Assembly (NCBI RefSeq): GCF_002027705.1
Contig: NZ_MBTG01000017.1
Location: 109,927 to 173,926, forward strand
From: Paenibacillus ferrarius
GTDB taxonomy: Bacteria; Bacillota; Bacilli; Paenibacillales; NBRC-103111
Reading direction: 5' to 3'
Length of the DNA stretch: 64,000 bases
Below are positions 18,201-26,959 of this stretch, one piece after another (position 1 is the first letter of the stretch; every line of letters starts with the position of its first letter). The notes under the pieces are model-generated. The model did not search any database, had not been told where the DNA came from, and saw only the letters and a list, made by a program, of their open reading frames with translations. The position numbers and the translations under genes are program-made.

Positions 18201-20863
18201 CGGTGAACCTGAAGCTGAACAAAGCAGCGGCGCAAACGATCGGCCTTAGCGTGGCGGGCGTAGCAACGCCTGCGACCAATACGCTTAGCCTGGCGCCAGT
18301 GGCGGGAAGCTCGGTAAAGATGGCGCTGACCACGGGCATTATGGCTCCAAACAGCAACGGCGGCGCGTTTGCGCAGCAGCCCGTCGTGACGCTTCAAGAC
18401 GTATACGGCAATATGAGTACGGGCGACAGCAGCACTGACGTGACGGTATCCCAGAAGGATACGGGTACTTGGGTGCTGATCGGCACGAAGACGGTGACGG
18501 CAAGCGCGGGTATAGCCACCTTTACCGACCTTGGCGCAACCAATACAGCCGAGGTGACAGGAGCGCAACTTGCTTTTGACGCAAACAGTCTGACACAAAT
18601 TGCAAGCGCGTCGTTAACGCTTCCAGCTCCTGCGCCGGCACACACCGTTAGCGCATCGGCTGCCACGTCTACTCCCACAGTAGGCGCGGACAATGCGATC
18701 TCGCTGACCGTGAAGGATTCACTGGGGAACACGGATACGACGTTCAGCGGAGAGCGCAATGTGACAATATCCGGTTACGCGCAAGCGCCGGACAACTCCT
18801 ATGGCAGCTTTAACGGGACGGACTTGACGGCAACGTCGAATACGACCATCATCACATTTGCAAGCGGTGCAGCCACGGTGAACCTGAAGCTGAACAAAGC
18901 AGCGGCGCAAACGATCCGCCTTAGCGTGGCGGGCTTAGCAACGCCTGCGGCCAATACGCTTATCCTGGTGCCAGTGGCGGGAAGCGCGGTAAAGATGGCG
19001 CTGAGCTCAGACATAACGGCTCCAGACAGCAACGGCAGCGCGTTTGCGAAGCAGCCGGTTGTAGTGCTTCGCGATGTTTACGGCAACACGAGCATGGGCG
19101 ACAACACTACCGTTGTGACGGTATCGAAGAAGGATGCGGGTGAGTGGACGCTGACGGGAACAACGACGGCAACGGCAAGTTCGGGTGTAGCAACCTTCAC
19201 TGGTCTCGGCGCAACGAATGCAGTCGAGGTGACGGGAGCACAGCTTTCCTTCGACGCCAGCGGTCTGGCGCAGATTACGAGCATGGCTGTGACACTTCCT
19301 TGGCCTGGCGCAGCTGCGCCGAAAGTGGAATCCGTTACAAGTGGGGACGGCCATGTCCTTCTGACTTGGAGTGAAGTATACGGGTCCGTAACCTACGCCG
19401 TGTACCAGAGAACCGCTTCCGGCACTTATGGAGCGGCGGTGGCTACGGTAAGCGGATCAGTATATGATGTGAAAGGATTGACGAATGGCACGACGTACTA
19501 TTTTGTCGTCAAGGCCATGAATCCGGCAGGAATCAGCGCAGCATCCAATGAAGTGAACGCAACGCCGCAAGTCCCAGCGCCTGGAGCGCCGGTACTGCAG
19601 CCTGCCAAAGCTTACGATGGAAAAATAAGCTTGGTTTGGACTCCGGTGATCGGTTCTAAGGGGTACAAAATATTCAAAAGCGTTTCTTCCGGCACCTATG
19701 ACTCGGAGCCCATCACAGTAAGCGGTTCTGTATACAACTATGATGTAACCGAATTGACGAATGGCACAACGTACTATTTTGTCGTCAAAGCAACGAATCC
19801 GGGAGGAGATAGCGCAGTTTCCAACGAAGTGAGCGCAACGCCGAAAACCGTTCCGTCAGTACCAACGGGAGTCAGCGCAACAGCTGAGGATGGACAAGCC
19901 ACCATCAGCTTCACCGTCCCTGCATCTAATGGAGGAAGCGCCATAACCGGTTATGAGGTCACAGCCTCGCCGGGGAACATGACGGCAACGGGGGCGGGAA
20001 GCCCGATCCGGGTTACGGGACTGTCAAACGACACGACCTATACGTTTACAGTAAAAGCTGTTAATAGTGCGGGCAGCAGCATGGCTTCCGCTGCCTCCAA
20101 TGCGGTGACGCCGAGAGAGCCATCCCGCAGCAGCGATACACCAACACCAACACCGACTACATCAACTGCTCCAATACCGACTCCTGAACCTACAAAACCT
20201 ACGGTTGATGCATTCAAGAGCATTGTTAATGTAGCAAATTTAATCAAAACAATCGAGTCCAAGGTAGCGGAAGCTAAGAAAGCTAATGATAAGGTTGAAT
20301 TAACTGGTACTAAGGGGCACTGGGCTGAAAAGACGATCGATACATTCGTGAAGCTGCACTTTATCGATGGTTATGGGAATGGAGAGTTCAAACCTAATGG
20401 AAATATCACACGTGCGGAGTTCGCAACGCTCATTTCTCGTGTATTTGATATTAGCGGGGGGACTGGTCATTCCGTTGCTCTGAATGATATAAGCAATCAC
20501 TGGGCAAAAGATACTATTGAGAAACTCATGAGCGCAGGGGTAATTGGGGGGTATGGCGACGGAACATTCAAGCCAGACCAAACGATCAGTCGCGAAGAAA
20601 TCGTCATCATTCTAACTCGAATTGTAAACTTGGGTAGTGTAAACAAAGATACTTCCAAAGGTAACTTTACGGATTTGGCAAGTGCAAGCTCTTATGCAGC
20701 AAATCAAATTAAGGATGCAGCAGAAGCTGGCATCATCAGCGGCAAGAACGATGGTGTATTTGATCCGAAGGGCAAATCCACGCGTGCGGAAGCTCTAACG
20801 ATCATTTTGAATGCACTGAACCTTAATCCACAAGTTAGGAAACTTTTGGATTCCTTGAATTAA
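15218..20863 (+). CDS. secreted SLH-anchored multidomain surface protein
   Basis: An 1881-residue exported protein. A signal peptide (about 1-31, cleavage after VEA) is followed by 14 repeats of about 39 residues (to about 575) with the pattern YGNxxFVAVG-GTILTSSDGVSWTSRTSG, likely beta-propeller blades of the sialidase/YCF48 kind. Next comes an Ig-like segment, three tandem 225-residue repeats (about 690-1365), three Fn3-like modules (to about 1640), a Pro/Thr-rich linker and three SLH modules (about 1690-1881; HWAEKTID, HWAKDTIE, YAANQIKD). SLH modules bind pyruvylated secondary wall polymer. The start is TTG 15218 or GTG 15221, both weak. The gene is higher in G+C than its neighbours. Function beyond surface display is unknown. 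Confidence 0.88.
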   Translation: MVIRRCIFLIAVFFLLAGVIPAAPVVEAATPGSWTARSPLPTGNDLNGVVYGNSKFVTVGNSGTILTSSDAVSWTSVTPANGILYSVSYGNGMFVAVGSSGLIVTSSDGVSWTTRTSNTQDYLTGIVYGNSTFVVVTSNGAILTSSDGVSWTKGTSGTTNLLEAVSYGSGTFVTVGLSGVLTSSDGVSWTSRTSGIGNLYGVAYGNNSFVAVGYTGQILTSSNGVSWTSRTSGTTNSLKSVVYGNSKFVAVGDAGKIVASSDGMSWTSRTSGITDAMRGVVYSGSTYVAVGDSGTILTSGDGVSWISRTAGTTKSLIGVAYGGSTYVAVGAIGTIVTSNDGANWTSRTSGTASALLGITYGNSKFVAGGSSGTILTSSDGVSWTSRTSGTTNELYGVVYGNSKFVAAGGNGTILTSSDGVSWISRTSGTTNYLTGITYGNNTFVAVGLDGTILTSSDGVSWTSRTSGTTSALRSAAYGSGTYVAAGDSGTVLTSSDGVNWTSRTLGNTGHLYSVSYVNGSFVATGSFGAILTSSDGVSWTLVNLGTTSSSIKGIAYGSGTYAVVGDNGAIYSANAAASLASTANNSVSTSPSSVTAGGSVTLTASGDRQSEPGAMNGDERYVPTSWSSTESGKSGTFTLSGGSYSSTYATTAQGSYTVTATFKKQTWNGSAWTDTATTHTKTTAVTVLSPAQIVSAAAATLTPTVGADDAVTLTVKDLNGNTDTTFSGAHNVTISGYAQASDNSYGSFNGTGLTAAPNTISVTFASGAATVNLKLNKAATQTIGLSVAGVVTPAANTLSLKPVAGSAVKMALTSGIMAPDSNGGTFAQQPVVTLQDVYGNTSTGDSSTVVTASQKDTGTWVLIGTKTVTASAGIATFTDLGATNTAEVTGAQLAFDANSLTQIASASLTLPAPAPAHTVSASAATSTPTVGADNAISLTVKDSLGNTDTTFSGERNVTISGYAQAPDNSYGSFNGTDLTATPNTTSVTFASGTATVNLKLNKAAAQTIGLSVAGVATPATNTLSLAPVAGSSVKMALTTGIMAPNSNGGAFAQQPVVTLQDVYGNMSTGDSSTDVTVSQKDTGTWVLIGTKTVTASAGIATFTDLGATNTAEVTGAQLAFDANSLTQIASASLTLPAPAPAHTVSASAATSTPTVGADNAISLTVKDSLGNTDTTFSGERNVTISGYAQAPDNSYGSFNGTDLTATSNTTIITFASGAATVNLKLNKAAAQTIRLSVAGLATPAANTLILVPVAGSAVKMALSSDITAPDSNGSAFAKQPVVVLRDVYGNTSMGDNTTVVTVSKKDAGEWTLTGTTTATASSGVATFTGLGATNAVEVTGAQLSFDASGLAQITSMAVTLPWPGAAAPKVESVTSGDGHVLLTWSEVYGSVTYAVYQRTASGTYGAAVATVSGSVYDVKGLTNGTTYYFVVKAMNPAGISAASNEVNATPQVPAPGAPVLQPAKAYDGKISLVWTPVIGSKGYKIFKSVSSGTYDSEPITVSGSVYNYDVTELTNGTTYYFVVKATNPGGDSAVSNEVSATPKTVPSVPTGVSATAEDGQATISFTVPASNGGSAITGYEVTASPGNMTATGAGSPIRVTGLSNDTTYTFTVKAVNSAGSSMASAASNAVTPREPSRSSDTPTPTPTTSTAPIPTPEPTKPTVDAFKSIVNVANLIKTIESKVAEAKKANDKVELTGTKGHWAEKTIDTFVKLHFIDGYGNGEFKPNGNITRAEFATLISRVFDISGGTGHSVALNDISNHWAKDTIEKLMSAGVIGGYGDGTFKPDQTISREEIVIILTRIVNLGSVNKDTSKGNFTDLASASSYAANQIKDAAEAGIISGKNDGVFDPKGKSTRAEALTIILNALNLNPQVRKLLDSLN
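17287..19311 (+). repeat. three tandem 675-bp in-frame repeats inside the SLH gene
   Basis: Copies begin near 17287, 17962 and 18637. Copies 2 and 3 are almost identical for several hundred bases (compare about 17820-18160 with 18495-18835), while copy 1 and the end of copy 3 have diverged. The 675-bp period is 225 codons, so loss or gain of a copy keeps the frame. Confidence 0.9.
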
Positions 20864-20990
20864 TGTCTGCAAGGAGCAGAAACGACACTGATTTTCACAG
20901 AGTAACGGTTCTGTTGAACATGCAGGCGAAAAGAGCAAGTAAGGTTAAAATGATCCTATATCATACGGAATAAGAATTTTTACTAAATGA

Positions 20991-21023
20991 CGCAGCCCCT
21001 AATCAACTCGGGGCTGCGTTTTC
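20991..21023 (+). terminator. intrinsic terminator after the SLH gene
   Basis: Perfect stem CGCAGCCCC / GGGGCTGCG with a 10-base loop and a following TTTTC. Confidence 0.85.
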
Positions 21024-21422
21024 ATTACAATTTATTTTGATACGGCAAAAGGAATACCTACAGGTCCATCCGAATTGTTGTAAAGGGGTAGTACCAGCGA
21101 AGCTTGCCAAGTTCCAACTGCTAACGGACGTTGAAGTTTTCCTGGTACTTTTCAATTTCAGCGGTGGGTCAAAGCAGGTTGTGTCATAAACGGATTTTTT
21201 ATGGGCTCCATGATGTTTTTTGATTATTATCGAACGATTACTATCAATTCGAAAAATGGAGATAACAAAAAGTCCTCCAGTAAAAAAGGGAGGATTAAAA
21301 ATTTGTTTGATGAGACACGTCAGCCTCGGCGAATGCCGAGTGGCTAATATTCCATAAGGAGGGAGCCATGTAATTCGTAACAGCCAACTTCATTTGTTCC
21401 TTGAAATGAAATTCAAAATGTG
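21024..21422. other. intergenic region with two hairpins
   Basis: No supported gene. It contains GTCCTCC / GGAGGAT (21272-21295) and the stronger AGCCTCGGC-GAAT-GCCGAG hairpin (21322-21345), which may end transcription from the minus-strand gene to the right. Confidence 0.4.
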
Positions 21423-21950
21423 CTACCTTTGTTTCGTTTTTGAGAAGCCGTTAATAAATAAAAGTAAAAGACCGATCAGGAAAAAGCCGATAGAATATAT
21501 ATATTTTTGGTTTTGATTCCCCATGACCATTTCGCCCAAAACATTCATAAAGAAAATAAGGGAGAGTACAAAAAGAACAGATGAAGAAAGAATAAACTTT
21601 ATCGACCTGTCTGCAAAAATGTATATTTCCAGCAATCCCACCGATAATGCGATTAGCATACCAGGCCACATATATGTCCAGCTGTCGTAAGCCATCGCAA
21701 TCTGGGCAAAAATCCCTCCAACAATCAAAAATCCGCCGACTCCGATATTCCTTGCTTTCCGCGCTCGTTCATCAGAAAAAAATCTTAGATGCAAATATAG
21801 GCCGATAGGGATCATAACCAATGTGGGAGCTATGATTCCGATATAGTGGCCCAGATCAAAATCCTGAGTTGACGATCCGTTGACTAAAAAGAAAACAAAA
21901 CCTAACAGAATGAATATAATGCCGAAAATATTAATAAACAGCTTCGACAA
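21423..21950 (-). CDS. small integral membrane protein of unknown function
   Basis: The 175-residue product is strongly hydrophobic with about five membrane segments (roughly 5-25, 35-55, 70-90, 95-112 and 118-170 containing two). No catalytic motif is visible and I do not recognise the family. The start is a TTG at 21950 with only a weak GGGACGG upstream; an in-frame stop precedes it. A sequencing slip in the adjacent T7 run could hide the true start. Confidence 0.5.
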   Translation of the reverse strand: MSKLFINIFGIIFILLGFVFFLVNGSSTQDFDLGHYIGIIAPTLVMIPIGLYLHLRFFSDERARKARNIGVGGFLIVGGIFAQIAMAYDSWTYMWPGMLIALSVGLLEIYIFADRSIKFILSSSVLFVLSLIFFMNVLGEMVMGNQNQKYIYSIGFFLIGLLLLFINGFSKTKQR

Positions 21951-22372
21951 AAAAACACCGTCCCATCTTCATTGTGGTATTTAGTACATGTGACCAGTAT
22001 GGATTTAATTTCCATTTCTAATTATATACGATATCATTCAGTTTTTGTATAATTTTACTCAAAATACTCTCATTTTCTCATGGATGTCTAGGCCGTTGAA
22101 GGTTAAAAGGGTTTGACGCTTACGTTAGGAGTAGAAAATGGTTTGCCCAGTAGAATTTTGTTCGTTGAAAATTGTGCCGGAATGTACTACATATTACATA
22201 ATGTATAGCTGCATTTATGGTTAATGAGGGTACGTTCGGAAAACATATGACTTGTGTTTTGTATGGACGATTTCAGAAGTGAGCGTGTACACTTGTAGAT
22301 GGACGCAAAAGATTGCGGCATGAACACTCTGCTTTTCCCACCGTCATTCCGTTAAAAAAATGGAGGCAAAAC
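21951..22372. other. intergenic region between divergent genes
   Basis: A+T-rich DNA expected to hold promoters for the membrane-protein gene (minus) and the AraC gene (plus). GGAGG at 22362 is the ribosome site of the latter. No defined operator was found. Confidence 0.35.
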
Positions 22373-24595
22373 ATGAGGAAAACGTTATTTAATCGATTAC
22401 TGCTTTCCTATATGCCAATTTTTATTATTATGGTCACGTTTACATTTTTCATGTTTTTTCAGATACTAAGTGAACAAAACCGCAAGGAGGCGCTTAACGC
22501 CAACAAAGTACTGTCCTTACAGGCGATGCGTCTGATTGACACCTCTCTAAAAGCGATTGACAACATGGTAATGACAGAAACAATCAACAATAAGGAATTG
22601 ATCAATTTCTTCAATAATGAAGAGAAAAATAACATGTTCATTAACATTAGCGCGGTAAAAAAAATGCAGGATATGATCTCTTCGTATCCCCTGATTGATT
22701 CGATCTATTTTGTACGTTTCGAAGATAGTTTTGTGCTCAGCAATGCAACAAGCGATAAACTTAGCAACTACTTGGATGAGCCATTTATTAAAAAGGCTAT
22801 GGACCCGCTGGCATCCAAGTCCTGGTCGGGAGTAAGAAGTTTCGAGCAGTTCTCTGTGAAAGGCAGTAAGCCTGTCGTCAGTCTTGTACGGGGGGCGCCT
22901 TTCATCACAGGCGAGAAAGGATTGATCGTCATCAATGTGGCGACCGATTCCTTCCAGAACAGCATCGCCGACCTGTACGATCCGAAAACAAGCTTTATCG
23001 GGATTCGGGACGCCGTAGGCAGCGAGTTGATTAGCGGGTTGAATGCTAAAGAACAATCAAGAATTTTCTCCAATTATGTATCGAGCTATACCGGATGGTC
23101 GTATCAAAGCGGACTTGTTAAGGGAAAGGTGTTCCATGTCATCTCATCACTGTATAACATTTGGTTTATTATCGGAATCGCGATGATTGTGCTTGGATTG
23201 GCATGGATGCTTTATGTGACTAGGCGCAATTCGAAGCCAGTTGAGCAGATCGTAGACCGTATTCGCGGTTACCGTCTTCCGTTGTCTAAGGAGGGAGGAG
23301 ATGAATTTTCGTTCATCGAATCGGCCTTGTCCAATATTATTGAACAATCGAATCAGTATCAGCAAAAGCACGAAGAAGACAGGCATTTACGAATGAGGTA
23401 CTTGTTCCATCAGCTCATTGAAGGCGACACGGGTTTAACCCATGATGAATGGATGGTAGAAACGAGCAGTTTGCAGCTTCCATACGCTTACGACAGACAA
23501 GTGGTGCTTGTTACAGAGATCGATAAATACCCTGATTTTTGCTGCCAATACTCACGCAGAGACCAAAATCTTCTTAAATTCGCACTGCGCAGCGTCATTC
23601 AGGAGCTAGCTCCGAAATATGAGCTGGTGCTTTGGGCAGAGTGGACTTCGGCATCTCAGCTCAGCGCCATGGTATTTGTCGATAGTGCGGTGGAAGCCAA
23701 AGATTCCGTGATACGCGAGCTTTTTGAGAACGTTCGTTTATGGTCGCAGGATAATCTGAAGTTTACAGTCACGATTGGCATCGGTGAGCAGGTTGCAGAG
23801 CTTTCCCATGCAGCAAATTCGTACAAAGAAGCGCTTAGGGCGCTTAAATACAAAATTGTGCTGGGAGAAAACCGACTCATTACTAGCGAACACATCACCA
23901 ATCAGGGTCAGGTTGAGGTGTACTCGCATTTAAATGCAATCCGATCGATCATCCAGTCGTTCAGACTTCTCGAAGAAGAATGGAAAACGAAGTACGACGA
24001 GCTTTTTCGTACAGTGAAGCTGGGTTTGTTGACGAAAGATGAAATCATGAATCTGATGAATTATTTGATTTATTATCTGGGACGGGAAATGGCGGGTATG
24101 ACGAAGGAGTTTCAAGAGATCTGGACCACGGATGGTCTGCCGAAGCTCAGTAAAGTCATCGATGAATCCCATTCACTCGAGCAAATGCGGGAAGAGTCTG
24201 TGGCCGTGCTGAATAGCCTATTCACGGGTTTGCAGGAAGCGCAGGACAGACGTCTGCATGGCGCTACGATCCGCGATATGCGGAAATTCATCGAAGAAGA
24301 GTATGCGAACCCGAATATGTCGCTGGATTATCTGAGCTCTACTTTCAATATCAATGGCAAATATGTAAGTAAACTGTTTAAAGAAGAGACCGGGCAGAAA
24401 TTCGTCGACTTCCTGTTCGATATCCGTCTGCAGGTTGCACAGCGCCTCCTCACGGAAACGCAGACTACTATACAGGAGATTGCTGAGCAGGTTGGCTATA
24501 CAAGCGCGATCTCATTCAGCCGTGTATTTAAGAAAGTGGTGGGCAGCTCCCCGAGCGAATTCCGCGAAGAAGCGGCGCGCAGACAGCATGGGTGA
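22373..24595 (+). CDS. membrane-anchored AraC-family sensor-regulator
   Basis: A 740-residue protein: transmembrane helix about 12-32, an extracytoplasmic sensing domain, a second helix about 258-282 (IWFIIGIAMIVLGLAWMLYV), a cytoplasmic linker, then a C-terminal AraC double helix-turn-helix (about 640-735; LDYLSSTFNINGKYVSKLF and IQEIAEQVGYTSAISFSRVF). Such one-component regulators are common in Paenibacillus next to LplB/YtcP transporters and usually switch on the adjacent sugar operon. ATG 22373, with GGAGG before it, is preferred over the earlier in-frame TTG at 22313. Confidence 0.88.
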   Translation: MRKTLFNRLLLSYMPIFIIMVTFTFFMFFQILSEQNRKEALNANKVLSLQAMRLIDTSLKAIDNMVMTETINNKELINFFNNEEKNNMFINISAVKKMQDMISSYPLIDSIYFVRFEDSFVLSNATSDKLSNYLDEPFIKKAMDPLASKSWSGVRSFEQFSVKGSKPVVSLVRGAPFITGEKGLIVINVATDSFQNSIADLYDPKTSFIGIRDAVGSELISGLNAKEQSRIFSNYVSSYTGWSYQSGLVKGKVFHVISSLYNIWFIIGIAMIVLGLAWMLYVTRRNSKPVEQIVDRIRGYRLPLSKEGGDEFSFIESALSNIIEQSNQYQQKHEEDRHLRMRYLFHQLIEGDTGLTHDEWMVETSSLQLPYAYDRQVVLVTEIDKYPDFCCQYSRRDQNLLKFALRSVIQELAPKYELVLWAEWTSASQLSAMVFVDSAVEAKDSVIRELFENVRLWSQDNLKFTVTIGIGEQVAELSHAANSYKEALRALKYKIVLGENRLITSEHITNQGQVEVYSHLNAIRSIIQSFRLLEEEWKTKYDELFRTVKLGLLTKDEIMNLMNYLIYYLGREMAGMTKEFQEIWTTDGLPKLSKVIDESHSLEQMREESVAVLNSLFTGLQEAQDRRLHGATIRDMRKFIEEEYANPNMSLDYLSSTFNINGKYVSKLFKEETGQKFVDFLFDIRLQVAQRLLTETQTTIQEIAEQVGYTSAISFSRVFKKVVGSSPSEFREEAARRQHG

Positions 24596-24683
24596 AATAG
24601 GTTCGTCTTCGCGGGCCAAGTTCGCCGCAACCATTGCTTTTTGAAGACAAGAGAAGAAGAAACCACAAAGGAGCGTGTATGCG

Positions 24684-25646
24684 TTGGAGAAGAAGTTGAA
24701 ATTTCGTGAGGATGGAACATTCGTCATCGTGCAGTTTTCCGATGTGGAGTTTATTGACGCTGAGGATCGGGATCCCGAGACGCCACTCCTCGATTCGATA
24801 ACGAAGGCGACGATGGAACGGATCATCGCCATTGAGCAGCCTGATCTTGTTGTGTTTGCGGGCGACGTGACGGCAAGCGAGAGATGCAAGTCTCCGCTTC
24901 AATCATTCCGCAGCGCGGTCGCCGTCGCGGAAGAAAACCGCGTGCCGTGGGCGGCGGTGTTTGGCAATCATGATTCAGAAGGTACCGTGCCGCGAAATCG
25001 AATGCATGAAGAGCAGCTGCTTCATGCATATTGCATTGCCAAAGCGGATCCTCCGGGGGTGAGCGGAGCGGGCAATTATGTGCTGACGGTTGATGATCGG
25101 ACGGGGAATGCGGCGGCTTCGCTGTTTTTCCTCGATAGCGGCGATTACTCGCAGATTAGTGCCATAGGCGGGTACGACTGGATTCGCCGCGATCAAATCG
25201 AGTGGTATGCAGCCGAATCTCGGCAATTGGCCGAGCGGAATGGCGGGATGCCTTTGCCTGCTCTGGCATTTTTCCATATCCCGCTGCCGGAATACGATGA
25301 AGTGTGGAGAACGAAAGTGTGCGAGGGTCATTGCAGCGACTGGATCAGCTCACCGCGAGTAAACTCCGGCATGTTCGCTGCAATGGTGGAAATGGGCGAT
25401 GTTATGGGCACGTTTGTTGGTCATGATCACGCGAACGATTATTGCGGAATGCTGCATGGCATCCGCCTTTGCTACGGACGGTCAACACGTTATGTTAGCT
25501 ACGAAGATGGTGTGCGCAAGGACAAGTTTCCAACTGGCGCAAGAGTCATTCGCTTAACAGCGGGTGATCGACAGTTCGAAACATGGATCCGCCAGCGCGA
25601 CGGTCTTGTTGCAGAATTGCCAGTGCACAAGCCGGACGCTCATTAG
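24684..25646 (+). CDS. calcineurin-like metallophosphoesterase
   Basis: About 320 residues with the metallophosphoesterase motifs GDV (VFAGDVTA), GNHD (VFGNHDSE), the FFHIP histidine and GHDH (FVGHDHAND). The first motif, normally DxH, reads SDVEF here, so the His is replaced by Glu; this may alter the metal site. Proteins of this branch (Dcr2/PhoD-like region) act on unknown phosphoesters. TTG 24684 stands ten bases from AAAGGAG and is favoured; GTG 24675 is too close. It lies directly after the AraC gene, probably co-transcribed, and before a strong terminator. Confidence 0.72.
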   Translation: MEKKLKFREDGTFVIVQFSDVEFIDAEDRDPETPLLDSITKATMERIIAIEQPDLVVFAGDVTASERCKSPLQSFRSAVAVAEENRVPWAAVFGNHDSEGTVPRNRMHEEQLLHAYCIAKADPPGVSGAGNYVLTVDDRTGNAAASLFFLDSGDYSQISAIGGYDWIRRDQIEWYAAESRQLAERNGGMPLPALAFFHIPLPEYDEVWRTKVCEGHCSDWISSPRVNSGMFAAMVEMGDVMGTFVGHDHANDYCGMLHGIRLCYGRSTRYVSYEDGVRKDKFPTGARVIRLTAGDRQFETWIRQRDGLVAELPVHKPDAH

Positions 25647-25694
25647 GACAGGCGCGATGCCGGGACTGTGGCTGACGAGGGGGAAGAAATGGAG

Positions 25695-25733
25695 AAAGCC
25701 GCAAGGTTCATAATTGGACCTTGCGGCTTTTTG
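25695..25733 (+). terminator. strong intrinsic terminator
   Basis: A 13-bp perfect stem, AAAGCCGCAAGGT / ACCTTGCGGCTTT, with TTGCCTTTT after it. It separates regulator and phosphoesterase from the transport operon. Confidence 0.85.
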
Positions 25734-25951
25734 CCTTTTCGATACAAGATTCAGTGAATTTCGCGAAGAAGCCGCTTGCGGTAAGAGCCAGTGAATTTGG
25801 TTCGGCGGTAGAAAATGGTTTGCAAAGAGCTTTTTCAGCATATGCGAAAACGGTTAAGCCCACGATTCTTGTTTCTTGCAGCAAACGGTTTGCGCAGTCT
25901 ACTATGGAGTTGTGAACGGGGGATCAGTTCAAATGAAAGGAGAAGGAGCAT

Positions 25952-26947
25952 ATGTCAAGCATGCACAAGGAATTGGGAGCGACCGTTCCTTCTGGGCAAA
26001 ACAAGCCCTATCAGAAGGCATCGGCCGCCAGCAAATCATCCTTACAATTAATTAGGAAAAAGATGAAGCGCCACTGGCAGTTGTATCTGGTCATAGTACT
26101 GCCGATGCTGTATTTAGTTATTTTCAAATATATACCTATGGCAGGTGTCGTCATTGCGTTCAAAGACTACAACGTCATCAAAGGCATTTGGGGCAGTCCC
26201 TGGGTTGGTTTGGAATATTTTAAACAGTTTTTCGAATCGCCGAATTTCTGGCTGTATATGAAGAATACGCTTGGCATCAGTGTGTATGGTTTGCTTGTTG
26301 GATTTCCAGCTCCAATCCTGTTAGCCTTGGCATTGAATGAAATACGCAACGGTTTCTTCAAAAGCAGCGTGCAAATGATTACTTATGCGCCTTACTTTAT
26401 ATCAACCGTTATCATGGTTTCTATTCTTATCGTAACCTTGTCGCCGAACGTTGGGATCATAAGCAAATTTATGCAATTACTAGGCGTGGAAAATACTAAT
26501 TTCATGGGAATTCCCAGCTTGTTCAAATCGATCTATGTCTGGTCGGATGTATGGCAGTATACGGGTTACGGGGCTATTATTTACATAGCTGCTTTGGCAG
26601 GGGTTAACCCTGAACTGTATGAATCGGCCAAAGTGGATGGTGCGTCCCGGTTGCAGAAAATTGTCAGTATTGATATCCCGAGTCTAATCCCGGTGTCTAT
26701 CATTCTGCTCATATTGAATATGGGGAACATCATGAAGATCGGCTTCGAAAAGGTATATCTGATGCAAAATCCCCTAAATGTCAGCACGTCTGAGGTCATT
26801 TCGACCTATGTGTACAAGGTGGGCCTGCTCAGCTCTAGCTTCAGCTTTTCTGCTTCCATTGGGTTATTCAACTCTATTATCAACCTGATTCTTCTCGTGG
26901 GTGTCAACTACTTGGCCAAGAAGTTATCCAATTCGAGTTTGTGGTAA
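25952..26947 (+). CDS. LplB-type carbohydrate ABC transporter permease
   Basis: A 331-residue permease with six predicted membrane segments and the EAA loop ESAKVDGASRLQKIV, the contact site for the ATPase. The N-terminal extension and the KYIPMAGVVIAFKDY segment are typical of LplB-type permeases for oligosaccharide uptake. GGAGAAGGAG precedes ATG 25952. The operon continues with the partner permease and binding protein. No ATPase gene is present, so a shared MsmK-like ATPase elsewhere is likely. Confidence 0.9.
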   Translation: MSSMHKELGATVPSGQNKPYQKASAASKSSLQLIRKKMKRHWQLYLVIVLPMLYLVIFKYIPMAGVVIAFKDYNVIKGIWGSPWVGLEYFKQFFESPNFWLYMKNTLGISVYGLLVGFPAPILLALALNEIRNGFFKSSVQMITYAPYFISTVIMVSILIVTLSPNVGIISKFMQLLGVENTNFMGIPSLFKSIYVWSDVWQYTGYGAIIYIAALAGVNPELYESAKVDGASRLQKIVSIDIPSLIPVSIILLILNMGNIMKIGFEKVYLMQNPLNVSTSEVISTYVYKVGLLSSSFSFSASIGLFNSIINLILLVGVNYLAKKLSNSSLW

Positions 26948-26959
26948 GGAGGCTCATCT

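Noticed and set aside
17132..18759. Antisense ORFs of 120-260 residues inside the SLH gene
   Set aside because: They repeat with the 675-bp period and mirror the sense coding sequence; no start signals.
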